Positions 1-8,459 are shown, counted from the stretch's first letter. The stretch: DNA of 17,380 nucleotides from Candidatus Zhuqueibacterota bacterium 4484_87 (GCA_002085355.1 NATN01000049.1:1-17380), one strand, 5' to 3'. Translations and numbers: made by a program. Notes: a model not told the origin generated them from the sequence alone.

Positions 1-279
1 ATGGATCGCTGCGAGAATCTCAAAGAAGACGAAGTTTTCCGTGGCAAGTTTGATTTTGTCGTAACGCGGGCTGTGGGAAAACTTGCCGAAGTGTTTGAGT
101 GGGTCTCGCCGCTGCTAAAAAAGGGCGGCCTGTTTATTGCTTGGAAAGGTGGCGATGTGACTCGCGAGATAGAAGATTTGAAGCGCAAATATACTTTTGA
201 AATGATTGATGTTAAAGAAATGGATTCGCGCTTTGTAGATCCGCAAAGAAAAAGATGTTTTGTGTACTTGAAAGCCTAA
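1..279 (+). CDS. rsmG: 16S rRNA (guanine-527-N7)-methyltransferase RsmG, C-terminal part
   Basis: RsmG (GidB) uses S-adenosylmethionine to methylate N7 of G527 in 16S rRNA in the cytoplasm. Only the last 92 codons are in the window; the ATG at base 1 is an internal Met, since the family is about 200 residues long and the SAM-binding glycine-rich segment lies upstream. What is visible fits the C-terminal half of the Rossmann-type methyltransferase: F-D-F-V-V-T-R-A-V (about residues 18-26 of the fragment), then the S-P-L-L-K-K-G-G-L-F strand-turn and A-W-K-G-G, and a final R-K-R-C-F-V-Y-L-K strand. The stop codon at 277-279 is followed 17 bases later by the probable TTG start of the murQ remnant, so the two were probably co-transcribed. 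The assignment rests on motif recognition and length. Confidence 0.88.
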   Translation: MDRCENLKEDEVFRGKFDFVVTRAVGKLAEVFEWVSPLLKKGGLFIAWKGGDVTREIEDLKRKYTFEMIDVKEMDSRFVDPQRKRCFVYLKA

Positions 280-296
280 AATGGAGGAACAGAAAA

Positions 297-838
297 TTGG
301 CGTCTAACTTATTTGAAAAATTGAAAACGTTAGAAACGGAAAAGCAGAATCCCGATACGATGGGTTTGGATTCAATGAGCATAGAGGAAATTCTGCGTAC
401 AATCAATAAACAGGATAAAACAGTCCCGTTTGCTGTGGAAAAAGAAATTCCTTATATTGCGCAAGCTGTGGGAATTGTTGTTAAGGCAATGAAAAAGAAG
501 TTATTATGGGGTCGACGCGCATGAAAGCGGGTACAGCGCAAAAATTAGTGTTAAATATGCTCACAACGACCACCATGATTCAACTCGGAAAAGTTTACAA
601 CAATATGATGGTTGATCTGCAGATGACATCCAAAAAGCTGGAAGAGCGTTCCAAACGGACTGTCATTATGGTTACTGGCGTAGATTATGAAACAGCAGAA
701 AAAGTACTCAATGAAGCAGAAGGCCATGTAAAAACGGCGCTGGTGATGATTTTGAAGGGTGTTGATAAAAAAGAAGCGCAACGTCGGTTGCAATTAGCAG
801 ATGGTTTTGTACGAAAAGCAATCGAGGGTGATTTTTAA
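297..838 (+). pseudogene. murQ: N-acetylmuramic acid 6-phosphate etherase MurQ, internally deleted and frameshifted
   Basis: MurQ cleaves the lactyl ether of MurNAc-6-phosphate to give GlcNAc-6-phosphate and lactate during cell-wall recycling. The N-terminal part (297 to about 495) has the family opening: E-T-E-K-Q-N-P-D-T-M, then L-D-S-M-S and a helix ending I-A-Q-A-V. The C-terminal part (about 497-838, another frame) carries the hallmark G-S-T-R-M-K-A-G-T-A-Q-K-L-V-L-N-M and continues to a normal end. About 120 codons between them are missing, including the SIS-domain phosphate-binding region and the two glutamates described as catalytic in E. coli MurQ. The junction lies in the A-rich run near 488-500. 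The first frame stops at 522-524, overlapping an ATG at 521 in the second frame (ATGA), so both fragments could still be translated. The TTG at 297 is preferred because GGAGGA sits at 283-288. Activity is very unlikely. Confidence 0.88.
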
Positions 839-844
839 CAAACG

Positions 845-3800
845 ATGACGAATGAAGATATTCTAAATAAAATAGAACAATCAGCTCCGTTAACAAAGCT
901 TATTTCCCAAATACAAAATAAGAACAGGGTGTTCATCAAGGGGCTTGCAGGATCGTTGCGAGCCCTTTGTTTGGCGGCGCTTTACCGAAATTTTCACAAG
1001 CCGGTTATTTACATTACAGGCGATGAGGAAAATGAGGAAGTTGTCCGCGATGATCTAGAGGATTTGCTGGGGGAAGATCAGGTTGTGTTTTTCCCCAGAC
1101 TGAGAGAATTTGCTGCGAAACGCTCCCTTTTCGATGATCATGTAAAAAACGAGCTTTTATCTGCTATCCAGAATCTCCTTGAAAAAAGTAAGTCTGTCGT
1201 CATCATTCCGGCGAAAACTTTGACAAATAAATTTCCATCTATCCAGGAGTTTCGGGCAAGCAGACTTTATTTTGAGGTCGGTAAAAAAGTTGATTTTGAA
1301 TTCGTAAAAAAACAGTTGTCAGAGCAGGGGTTTGTACGCGAGAACCTGGCAGAGAGTTGGGGCGAAATGAGCATCCGCGGTGGTATTGTGGATGTGTTTC
1401 CCTATGGCACGGATTATCCCTATCGTATCGAATTTTTTGGAGATGTAATTGAATCAATTCGCACTTATGATCCCAATACGCAACGTTCAGTGAATCAGAT
1501 TCATGAGGTCGCTGTTTACTCTCAATTTCCGGAAGAGGAAGATTTTGAAATTAATGGCGCACAGAGCTCTGTACTCGATTATTTTAGCGATGATGCTATT
1601 CTTTTTCTCGATGAAAAACCGCTTATTGATAAAAGTTTAGAAGAATTTTTTGGAAATGGCGACAAAAAACACTCGCAACGTATTAAAAAACAAGGTGTTG
1701 GTGGTGATTTATATTTTTCTCAAGAAAAAATTCACCAAAAATTGTCCCGCTTTATCAGAATAGAACATAACTCCTTTTTAACAGAACAAAATTTTTCACA
1801 AATAATCGATTTTAGCGCCATGGAGCAGGACTCATTCCATGGAAATGTTAAGCTGCTCAGAAAAAAAGTCTCGGCGCTTGCAAAGGAGAATCATGTCTTT
1901 TTTCTGTGCCGTCGTAAGGAACAGGTGAGCAGACTTCAGGATTTATTCGAGGACGCGGACGTTGACTTGACCAAGCTGCAATTTGTGGTATCGGGTCTGG
2001 AAAAGGGATTCGTTTTCCAGCATGCACAATTGGTCGTTTTTACGGAAAATCAATTTTATGGCAGGCGTTCGCGTTGGCGAAAGCGAAAAAAAATTCTGCA
2101 TGGCTTAACTGTTCAGCAACTCAATGCCCTGGCAGTCGGTGATTTTGTTGTTCATGTGGATAAAGGAATTGGCATTTACCGCGGATTAAAAAAGATCACG
2201 GTGCTTGAACATGAGCGGGAATGTTTGAGCGTTGAATATCGCGACGGAGATATGCTTTACGTTCCGCTGGAGCGGATGAATCGCATCCAGAAATATTCCG
2301 CAAAAGAGGGTGTCGTTCCGACAATCTCCAAATTGGGTTCCAAAGATTGGGATCGGCTGAAAAAGCGCACCAAAGAACGGATCAAGGATGTCGCCAGAAA
2401 GCTGACGATGCTTTACGCAAAGAGAAAAATCAAACCTGGTTACCCTTTTTCAGAAGACAGTTTGTGGCAAAAAGAATTGGAAGCGTCCTTTGAATTTGAA
2501 GATACTCCGGATCAGCGAAAAGCAGCCGAAGAAGTCAAGCGGGATATGGAAAAATCATATCCCATGGATCGGCTTGTCTGCGGAGATGTGGGCTTCGGAA
2601 AGACGGAAGTGGCCATTCGCGCCGCTTTCAAAGCGGTTAATGATAACAAACAGGTCGCTGTGCTAGTCCCAACGACTATTCTCGCGTTGCAGCATTATGA
2701 TTTATTCAAGAAGCGTTTGGAAAAATTTCCCGTACGAATCGAAATGCTTTCGCGTTTTCGTACGCGCTCTGAGCAAAAATATATTATCGAAAAATTGGCA
2801 CAGGGAAAAGTTGATATCGTCATCGGCACCCATCGGCTATTGTCAAAAGATATTCAGTTCAAAGATTTGGGCTTATTGATCATTGATGAAGAGCATCGTT
2901 TTGGAGTGAGCAAAAAAGAGAAGCTTAAAGCGAAATATGTCAACGTTGATGTGTTGACAATGTCCGCAACGCCTATTCCCAGGACGCTGAATATGGCGCT
3001 GCTGGGAATTCGCGATATGTCCCTGATAGCTACGGCGCCACAAAACAGACATCCGATTCACACAGAAATTGGGCAATTTAATCTGGATTTAATCCGCAAT
3101 GCTATTTTGAAAGAGGTAGATCGCGGAGGTCAGGTGTTTTTTGTGCACAATCGCGTTGGTACTATCGACTCAATGGCGAATATTATCCGGCGACATGTTC
3201 CCGAAGTAAATGTCGCAGTAGCCCATGGTCAGATGGACGAGCGGCAATTGGAAAAAATAATGTGGGATTTTGCTACGCGCAAATATCATTGCCTCGTTTC
3301 CACAATGATTATCGAGTCGGGGTTAGACATTCCCAACGTTAATACGATGATTATTAATCGGGCAGATAGATTCGGGCTTTCTCAATTGTATCAATTACGC
3401 GGTAGGGTTGGCCGTGCCGGGCGACAGGCGTTTGCCTATTTGTTGGTTCCGTCTGTAAAATCTCTCACCAGAAACGCACTCAAACGGCTTCGAATCATTG
3501 AAGAGTATTCTGATCTTGGCGCTGGCTTCAATATTGCTATGCGCGATCTGGAAATACGCGGAGCGGGAAACTTGTTGGGAACAGAGCAGAGCGGCCATAT
3601 TGTTGCTTTAGGATATGACTTATACAGCAAAATAATCGAGGAAGCAATAAATGAATTGAAATTGGAGCAAGAAGGAAAAGAAATAACCGAAACGGTTTCT
3701 TTACCAGAGGTAAAAATTGTTTTTGAAGAGGATGCCTTTTTACCCGATGAATACATTACTCGCCCGGAATTCAAAGTCGATATTTACCGTCGCCTTGCCA

Positions 3801-4168
3801 ATGAATCAGAAGTCGAGAAAGTGCTGGAAATTCAGGAAGAAGTTGTAGACCGCTTTGGCAGAATGCCGCAGGAGGCGAAAAACTTATTTAATTTTGTGCT
3901 TTTGAAATTATTGGCGCAAAAGAATGATTTCAAAACCATCAAATTTTGGGAAAAGCACTTTGTGTGTTTTTTTAATGATCGTATTGCCAAGGCAACCAGT
4001 CGGGAACTAATTGAAAATAAAATCAGTTGGATAATAGATAAAGCGCAAGGTGATTATCAATTTGTTCAGGGCAAAGAGGAAGGATTTGGAATTAAAATCC
4101 TGATTCCAGCTTTGAAGACTGACGCGCTGGAATTTGCAAAAGATTTTTTAATGAAATTAATGAAGTAG
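845..4168 (+). CDS. mfd: Transcription-repair coupling factor Mfd
   Basis: Mfd is an ATP-driven DNA translocase that pushes stalled RNA polymerase off lesions and recruits UvrA, coupling nucleotide excision repair to transcription. The 1107 residues are close to the usual length of about 1150. The N-terminal part (about 1-350) is UvrB-like, with W-G-E-M-S-I-R-G-G-I-V-D-V-F-P near 171-185. The RNA-polymerase-interacting domain starts near L429 (A-V-G-D-F-V-V-H-V-D-K-G-I-G-I-Y). The helicase core has Walker A G580-D-V-G-F-G-K-T587, the DEEH box 681-684, S-A-T-P at 707-710 and motif VI Q850-L-R-G-R-V-G-R857. A TRCF-type C-terminal domain follows (about 960-1107). It begins 6 bases after the murQ remnant, with only a weak ribosome site (GAGGG near 826), so its translation may once have been coupled to murQ. 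It appears intact. Confidence 0.97.
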   Translation: MTNEDILNKIEQSAPLTKLISQIQNKNRVFIKGLAGSLRALCLAALYRNFHKPVIYITGDEENEEVVRDDLEDLLGEDQVVFFPRLREFAAKRSLFDDHVKNELLSAIQNLLEKSKSVVIIPAKTLTNKFPSIQEFRASRLYFEVGKKVDFEFVKKQLSEQGFVRENLAESWGEMSIRGGIVDVFPYGTDYPYRIEFFGDVIESIRTYDPNTQRSVNQIHEVAVYSQFPEEEDFEINGAQSSVLDYFSDDAILFLDEKPLIDKSLEEFFGNGDKKHSQRIKKQGVGGDLYFSQEKIHQKLSRFIRIEHNSFLTEQNFSQIIDFSAMEQDSFHGNVKLLRKKVSALAKENHVFFLCRRKEQVSRLQDLFEDADVDLTKLQFVVSGLEKGFVFQHAQLVVFTENQFYGRRSRWRKRKKILHGLTVQQLNALAVGDFVVHVDKGIGIYRGLKKITVLEHERECLSVEYRDGDMLYVPLERMNRIQKYSAKEGVVPTISKLGSKDWDRLKKRTKERIKDVARKLTMLYAKRKIKPGYPFSEDSLWQKELEASFEFEDTPDQRKAAEEVKRDMEKSYPMDRLVCGDVGFGKTEVAIRAAFKAVNDNKQVAVLVPTTILALQHYDLFKKRLEKFPVRIEMLSRFRTRSEQKYIIEKLAQGKVDIVIGTHRLLSKDIQFKDLGLLIIDEEHRFGVSKKEKLKAKYVNVDVLTMSATPIPRTLNMALLGIRDMSLIATAPQNRHPIHTEIGQFNLDLIRNAILKEVDRGGQVFFVHNRVGTIDSMANIIRRHVPEVNVAVAHGQMDERQLEKIMWDFATRKYHCLVSTMIIESGLDIPNVNTMIINRADRFGLSQLYQLRGRVGRAGRQAFAYLLVPSVKSLTRNALKRLRIIEEYSDLGAGFNIAMRDLEIRGAGNLLGTEQSGHIVALGYDLYSKIIEEAINELKLEQEGKEITETVSLPEVKIVFEEDAFLPDEYITRPEFKVDIYRRLANESEVEKVLEIQEEVVDRFGRMPQEAKNLFNFVLLKLLAQKNDFKTIKFWEKHFVCFFNDRIAKATSRELIENKISWIIDKAQGDYQFVQGKEEGFGIKILIPALKTDALEFAKDFLMKLMK

Positions 4169-4324
4169 TTTTTGCTTTAATTCTTTAAAAAGAAAAGTCA
4201 GATGAAACACCTTGTTGTCTATGTATAACTTATTGTTAAATAATAGGTTAGTTGTTGTTTAGTTTTTGTAAGTAGTGGTTAATTTTATTAATATCAATTG
4301 GTTAGCAAGTTTTGGAGGAAGGAA

Positions 4325-6088
4325 ATGAAAATCTCCGGTCGCATCGCAAGTGCGCTAATTTTGTCTTTATTAATGTTGCTTTTCTTTATTTCTTGCGGAG
4401 ATAAAAATAAGCGGCTCGTCGCACGGGTCGGCGGACAAAAAATAACAGTCAAAGAATTTGTCACATCATTTGCAAAGAACAAAAAGACCGATCAGGTACG
4501 ACAGGCGTCGCTTGAAGAAAAAAAGAAACACCTGGACGTGTTAATAAATAATGAGCTCAAATTAATCGACGCCTATCAGAGTAAATTAGATGAGGACAGC
4601 ACTTTTCAGGCGCGATTAAGAGATCGGGCGCGAGCAATAATGTTCCGACGCCTGGTAGAAAAGAAAGTTGTCGAGAAAATTATTCCGGAATCTCGGGTGA
4701 AAGATTATTATCACAAAGCGAGCAAAGAAGTAAAAATCAGGCAGATTGTTGTCAGATTTGATTCCAATAATCCGGACTCACGTTCCCGGGCTTTGGATCG
4801 CGCTCGTTCCATTGCACGGCAACTAAAATCTGGTGAAAAGTTTGCTCAAGTAGCAAAAGACAAATCTGAAGACAAATCAACGGCATCCAATGGCGGCATT
4901 TTAGGATATTTGAAATGGGGACCCAAATCGTATTCAAATCCGATTTATGTAGCAGCGTTCGACATGAAGCAAGATGAAATATCGGATCCCATCGAGTTTG
5001 GTGATGGCTTTTATATCATCAAAGTTGTTCACATTAAAAAATATCCCACCCCGCCGTTTGAACAGCAGAAGGAACAAATCAGACAGGCTATTTGGCGGGT
5101 GCATAATCAGGAAATAGAATCCGGATTTTATAGTTATTTAGACCAACTGAGGAAAAGGTATCGTCTTGAATATAAACCGCGTGTCATGGAAATGTTTTTG
5201 GAAAAGATGAAGCAAAACCCGAAAACATCAAATGAAAGAAAATCGCAGTCAAAGGATTTGAAAAATAGATTTTCCACAGGAGAATTGAGTCAGGTAATCG
5301 CCGAATTATCGTTCACAACAATTCCCGTTAAAGAAGTCGTAGAGCTGTTGAATCTTTTTCCGTCTCACCGTCGTCCCAGATTTCGCACTGTTGACGATGT
5401 AAAAGCTTTCATTGGTGAACGCGTTGTCCAACAGCATTTACTGGAAAAAGAAATCAAACAAAATCGCATGGAGAAAGATCCGATTGTTGCCAGCCAGGTA
5501 AAGAATTTCAAAGAATCTCAATTAATTCAAAGGGCTTATAAAGAACGGGTTGTCAAAAAATTGAATTTAACAGAACAAGATTATAAAAAGTATTTTGAGG
5601 AACATCGCGAGGATTTTAAAAATCCGCCCATGCGCGACGTTCAGGAAATTTGGGTGAAATCAAAAGAAACAGCGGATAAGATTGTGCGTCTTGCTCGCGC
5701 CGGGAAGAATTTCACTCGATTGTTTGATCGATATAACGAGAAAAAATCTCTGGAAAAGAATAAGGGAAAGATTGGTTACATTTCTCGTGGAAGAGCCGGA
5801 ATCGGCAAACCAGCGTTTAGCGTAAAAGTCGGCGGAGTCACAGATCCGATATTAATCGGCAAAGGGTATAGCATCGTCAAGGTTATGAAAGAAAAACCGG
5901 CGACCCTAAAAACGTATGATGAATCAAAACGGTTGGTACAAGCCCGAGTGCGACGCACGACATTGGATGAGATGGAAAAAGAATGGATCAAATCGCTGAA
6001 GGAAAAAATTGATGTTGTCGTTTATGAAAACGCGCTCAAGCAGGCAGGCAAAGACTACATCGGACCGGACATAAAATTGGTTGAGTGA
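4325..6088 (+). CDS. Lipoprotein with two SurA/parvulin-like PPIase modules
   Basis: This is a predicted envelope peptidyl-prolyl isomerase/chaperone of the PrsA/SurA type. The ATG at 4325 is chosen because GGAGGAAGG lies directly upstream (4314-4322) and the protein then opens with a short basic N-terminus, a hydrophobic stretch and the lipobox-like F-I-S-C24-G, suggesting lipid attachment at Cys24. An in-frame TTG at 4298 would add nine residues and has no such site. Residues 28-130 form a SurA-N-like helical segment (V-A-R-V-G-G-Q-K-I-T) followed by a parvulin domain at about 135-240 (I-R-Q-I-V-V; S-E-D-K-S; G-G-I-L-G-Y-L). A second helical segment (about 315-430) precedes a more divergent parvulin-like domain at about 435-525. 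The 587-residue length matches two modules in tandem. It heads a run of three parvulin genes 156 bp after mfd. Whether either domain still has isomerase activity cannot be judged. Confidence 0.87.
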   Translation: MKISGRIASALILSLLMLLFFISCGDKNKRLVARVGGQKITVKEFVTSFAKNKKTDQVRQASLEEKKKHLDVLINNELKLIDAYQSKLDEDSTFQARLRDRARAIMFRRLVEKKVVEKIIPESRVKDYYHKASKEVKIRQIVVRFDSNNPDSRSRALDRARSIARQLKSGEKFAQVAKDKSEDKSTASNGGILGYLKWGPKSYSNPIYVAAFDMKQDEISDPIEFGDGFYIIKVVHIKKYPTPPFEQQKEQIRQAIWRVHNQEIESGFYSYLDQLRKRYRLEYKPRVMEMFLEKMKQNPKTSNERKSQSKDLKNRFSTGELSQVIAELSFTTIPVKEVVELLNLFPSHRRPRFRTVDDVKAFIGERVVQQHLLEKEIKQNRMEKDPIVASQVKNFKESQLIQRAYKERVVKKLNLTEQDYKKYFEEHREDFKNPPMRDVQEIWVKSKETADKIVRLARAGKNFTRLFDRYNEKKSLEKNKGKIGYISRGRAGIGKPAFSVKVGGVTDPILIGKGYSIVKVMKEKPATLKTYDESKRLVQARVRRTTLDEMEKEWIKSLKEKIDVVVYENALKQAGKDYIGPDIKLVE

Positions 6089-6152
6089 AATAGAAATTAA
6101 CTAAATTATCCTTATAATAAAATTTTTAGATAATAAAAGGACATCAAGTTTA

Positions 6153-6831
6153 ATGAAAATTCGATCAGGAATTGTTGTACCAGGCCGCAATGAGGATGGG
6201 CATGGATTTGGACGCTGATTATTTTCAGGAACTGGAAAAGATAAAAAAAGAGTTGTTGGTGCGAAAGTTTCTGGAAAACTATTTACTGACCAAAGATGCC
6301 CAGGTGACAGAAGAAGAAGCGCTTGATTTTTATGAGAAAAATAAAGATACTTTTATTGTTCCCAAGACAGAAATTCACGCGTTGCACATATTAGTATCTA
6401 CAATTGAACGGGCGAATTTGGTCGTGAAACGAATTCGCGCAGGAGAACCGTTTGAACAGGTGGCAAAAGAAATGTCCGAGGATTATCGCCAGCACGGACG
6501 AATAGATCTGGGATATTTTAACAGGGATGATGTTGTCAACGATGTAGCTAAAAAAGTTTTCTCGTATCGGGTAGGTTCTGTTACGCGTCCCATTAAATCC
6601 GATTTTGGGTTTCATATTTTTAAAATTTTGGATCGCAGAGAACGGGGGACATTCAAGACATTTGAAGAAGTCAAAGATAAAATTTATGCGCGATTGCGCG
6701 CGGGAAAAAAGAAACAGGCGTATCGGAATTTGGTGTCAGAATTGCGCGAGAAAATAGCAGTGAAGAAAAACGAATCGTTGCTTAGCAAGGTTGCCAGTGA
6801 TTCCGGCGCGCCCAGGCGGACGCACAATTAA
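6153..6831 (+). pseudogene. Parvulin-type PPIase gene lacking its 5' part (signal peptide and N-terminal chaperone segment)
   Basis: The readable frame begins in the middle of a SurA-N-like helix (F-D-Q-E-L-L-Y-Q-A-A from 6160) and continues through a good parvulin domain (about 6367-6640: I-H-A-L-H-I-L-V, M-S-E-D-Y, D-L-G-Y-F, F-G-F-H-I-F) to a basic C-terminus. It aligns by eye with the middle of both neighbours: N-N-E-L-K-L-I-D-A-Y in the upstream lipoprotein and I-N-Q-K-I-L-L-A-K-A in SurA. Both of those have 75-90 residues before that point, including a signal sequence. Here an ATG-AAA-ATT at 6153, with AAAGGA at 6136-6141, sits only a few bases upstream and in a different frame. It looks like the original start joined to the body by a deletion with frameshift. 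Without re-initiation (TTG 6172 or ATG 6190) nothing is made, and any product would stay in the cytoplasm. A diverged, genuinely short cytosolic parvulin is the alternative. Confidence 0.72.
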
Positions 6832-6855
6832 ATTGAAACAACGGAGATTTTTTTA

Positions 6856-8175
6856 ATGAAAAAAAAGATGATACTTTTAGCGGCCATTACCGGGTTGTGG
6901 ATGACAAGCGCGGTTTTTTCACAGCAGATTATTGACAAGATTGCCGCTATCGTGGAAGATGACATTATTTTGTCTTCTGAATTGACGCAATATTCTATGA
7001 ATATGGCGTTTCAGTTAGGAATTGATCCGAGGAAAAATCCGGATAAATTTATAAAGCTGGAAAAAGAGACGCTGCAAAATTTGATCAATCAGAAGATTTT
7101 ACTGGCGAAGGCGGAGGAAGACAGCATTGAGGTTGACGAGCGTCAGGTGGATGGAGTGCTTGAGGAACAGATCAATAACATGATTCAGCGGGTCGGTTCC
7201 GAGGCAGAACTGGAAAAGCAGCTCGGTATGTCCATTGGCAAAATCAAGCGAAAGTTTCGCGAGGATGTCAAAAACAATCTCAAGGTGGAACGCCTTCGCG
7301 CGACAATGTTTCAGAAGATCACCATCTCCCGGCGTGAAGTGGAAGATTTTTATAAATCCATGAAAGACAGTATTCCGGAAATAAAAGAAACGGCGGACAT
7401 CAGTCACATTTTATTAAATGTGAAGCCTGGCGGATCGGCGGAAAAAGATGCCCTGACAAGAATAAAGGAATTGCAAAAAAGAATTCAAGCGGGCGAAGAT
7501 TTCGGAGAATTGTGCCAGCAGTATTCTGAAGATCCTGGCAGTAAGGACCGCGGCGGCGAATTGGGGTTCATTCAGAGAGGGGATTTTGTTCCTGAATTTG
7601 AAGAGGTCGCTTTTATGTTGGAACCCGGACAAATTTCTGACATCGTAAAAACGCGCTTCGGATATCATATTATTCAATGCATTGAACGGCGCGGGGATAA
7701 GATCAATGTGCGCCATCTGCTTATTTTGTTGCAGCCGACAAAAGACGATGAAAAACGAACTTACGAAAAAGCCCTGGAAATCAGAAAAATGCTGGATGAG
7801 CCGGGCGCTGATTTTGCAGAAATCGCAAAAAAATATTCTGACGATGAGACGAGTCGTGAGCAGGGCGGCCATTTGGGAATGTTTGAAGTGGACAATTTGC
7901 AAGAAAAAGAATTCAGAAATGTGATAGAGTCTCTTGAAATCGGTGAAATTTCTCAGCCATTTAAAACCCGTTTTGGCTGGCATATTTTAAAATTGAATGA
8001 CCGTCAGGAGGCGCGAAAAATTGATATTGAGAAAGATTGGGATCGTCTTGAAGGTTGGGCATTGAACAGGAAACAACAACGGTTTTTCCAAAAATGGCTG
8101 AATGAGCTGAAACAAAATGTTTATGTTGAAGTAAAGATGACAGACGATGACTATCGGAAGATGCTTCTACATTAA
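6856..8175 (+). CDS. surA: SurA-type periplasmic chaperone / peptidyl-prolyl isomerase
   Basis: SurA escorts unfolded outer-membrane proteins across the periplasm to the BAM machinery and isomerises prolyl bonds. The 439 residues match the usual length of about 430. A signal peptide is clear (M-K-K-K then a hydrophobic core, probable cleavage V-F-S|Q near residue 22). Residues 24-165 are the SurA N-terminal domain, opening with I-I-D-K-I-A-A-I-V-E-D-D-I-I and N-L-I-N-Q-K-I-L-L. Two parvulin domains follow: about 178-277 (I-S-H-I-L-L; Y-S-E-D-P-G-S; G-G-E-L-G-F; F-G-Y-H-I-I) and about 282-382 (V-R-H-L-L-I; Y-S-D-D; G-G-H-L-G-M-F; F-G-W-H-I-L). A C-terminal helical tail completes the fold. GGAG at 6843-6846 serves ATG 6856, 24 bases after the truncated parvulin gene, so the block is probably one operon. 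Both domains keep their strand motifs. Confidence 0.92.
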   Translation: MKKKMILLAAITGLWMTSAVFSQQIIDKIAAIVEDDIILSSELTQYSMNMAFQLGIDPRKNPDKFIKLEKETLQNLINQKILLAKAEEDSIEVDERQVDGVLEEQINNMIQRVGSEAELEKQLGMSIGKIKRKFREDVKNNLKVERLRATMFQKITISRREVEDFYKSMKDSIPEIKETADISHILLNVKPGGSAEKDALTRIKELQKRIQAGEDFGELCQQYSEDPGSKDRGGELGFIQRGDFVPEFEEVAFMLEPGQISDIVKTRFGYHIIQCIERRGDKINVRHLLILLQPTKDDEKRTYEKALEIRKMLDEPGADFAEIAKKYSDDETSREQGGHLGMFEVDNLQEKEFRNVIESLEIGEISQPFKTRFGWHILKLNDRQEARKIDIEKDWDRLEGWALNRKQQRFFQKWLNELKQNVYVEVKMTDDDYRKMLLH

Positions 8176-8210
8176 AAAAATGAGGAGTGTTGCTTTTTTA
8201 GAACAGAATT

Positions 8211-8391
8211 CTCTTATTTTAAAATGTGAATGACTAGTTAAAATCGAACATAAGCCGCTAATTGATTGTTTTTAAAAGGTTGACGCCTTAACTCCAATTC
8301 AATTTAGGAATTAGGCCGTAAGGCTTTTATTATTTTTCATTGCTATTTTACTTAAAAAATCTCAACTGGTCATTCATATTTAAAATAAGAG
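8211..8391. repeat. 181-bp imperfect palindrome with 28-29 bp inverted arms (MITE-like fold-back)
   Basis: The arm at 8211-8239 and the reverse complement of 8364-8391 agree at 26 of 29 aligned positions (one gap, two substitutions). Both begin CTCTTATTTTAAA on the outside and end A-GTT on the inside. A smaller imperfect hairpin (8285-8324) lies almost exactly at the centre, so the whole unit can fold back on itself. No open frame is inside, and size, AT-richness and arms resemble a miniature inverted-repeat element. No target duplication directly abuts the arms; AACAGAA occurs at 8202-8208 and again at 8407-8413, which could be one if the true borders lie slightly outside. It could instead be a structured RNA or a bidirectional terminator after surA. 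Confidence 0.6.
8285..8337 (+). terminator. Possible terminator hairpin with T-rich tail after surA
   Basis: GCCTTA (8285-8290) pairs with TAAGGC (8319-8324), and AATTC (8296-8300) with GAATT (8308-8312), the two helices being separated by an internal loop where a CC/GG pair can also form. The T-rich tract TTTTATTATTTTT (8325-8337) follows at once. Hairpin plus T-tract is what a factor-independent terminator needs, though the stem is interrupted. It sits at the centre of the larger palindrome, so it may be part of that element rather than an evolved surA terminator. Confidence 0.4.
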
Positions 8392-8424
8392 ATAATAGAT
8401 TTTAATAACAGAAGTTTAAGAGAA

Positions 8425-8459
8425 AAGCCCTGGGAAAATTATTCGCAGGGCTTAATTTG
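8425..8459 (+). terminator. Perfect 8-bp hairpin, candidate terminator
   Basis: AAGCCCTG (8425-8432) and CAGGGCTT (8446-8453) form an uninterrupted GC-containing 8-bp stem around a 13-base loop, followed by a weak T-rich stretch (AATTTG). It has the look of a factor-independent terminator but with a poor T-tract. With A residues before the left arm it could also work for transcription arriving from the other side. It separates the surA block from the DUF4159 operon. Confidence 0.4.

Noticed and set aside
255..296. ATG at 255 as the start of the murQ fragment
   Set aside because: It would overlap rsmG and add residues absent from MurQ; TTG 297 has GGAGGA at the right distance and gives the usual N-terminus.
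3436..3774. 112-codon - strand frame, Ser-rich
   Set aside because: Antisense to the conserved mfd helicase region; a compositional shadow.
4169..4200. Possible terminator after mfd in the T/A-rich stretch
   Set aside because: Only a short AT-only self-complementarity (TTCTTT/AAAGAA type); no GC-containing stem.
4298..4324. TTG at 4298 as the start of the parvulin lipoprotein
   Set aside because: ATG 4325 directly follows a strong GGAGGAAGG site and gives a proper lipoprotein signal sequence.
7414..7983. 189-codon open frame on the - strand
   Set aside because: It lies wholly antisense to surA, has no recognisable motif, and surA is clearly real in this region.
8202..8413. AACAGAA direct repeats (8202-8208, 8407-8413) as target-site duplications of the palindrome
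   Set aside because: They are 2 and 15 bases from the arm ends rather than abutting them; a 7-base match in AT-rich DNA can be chance.
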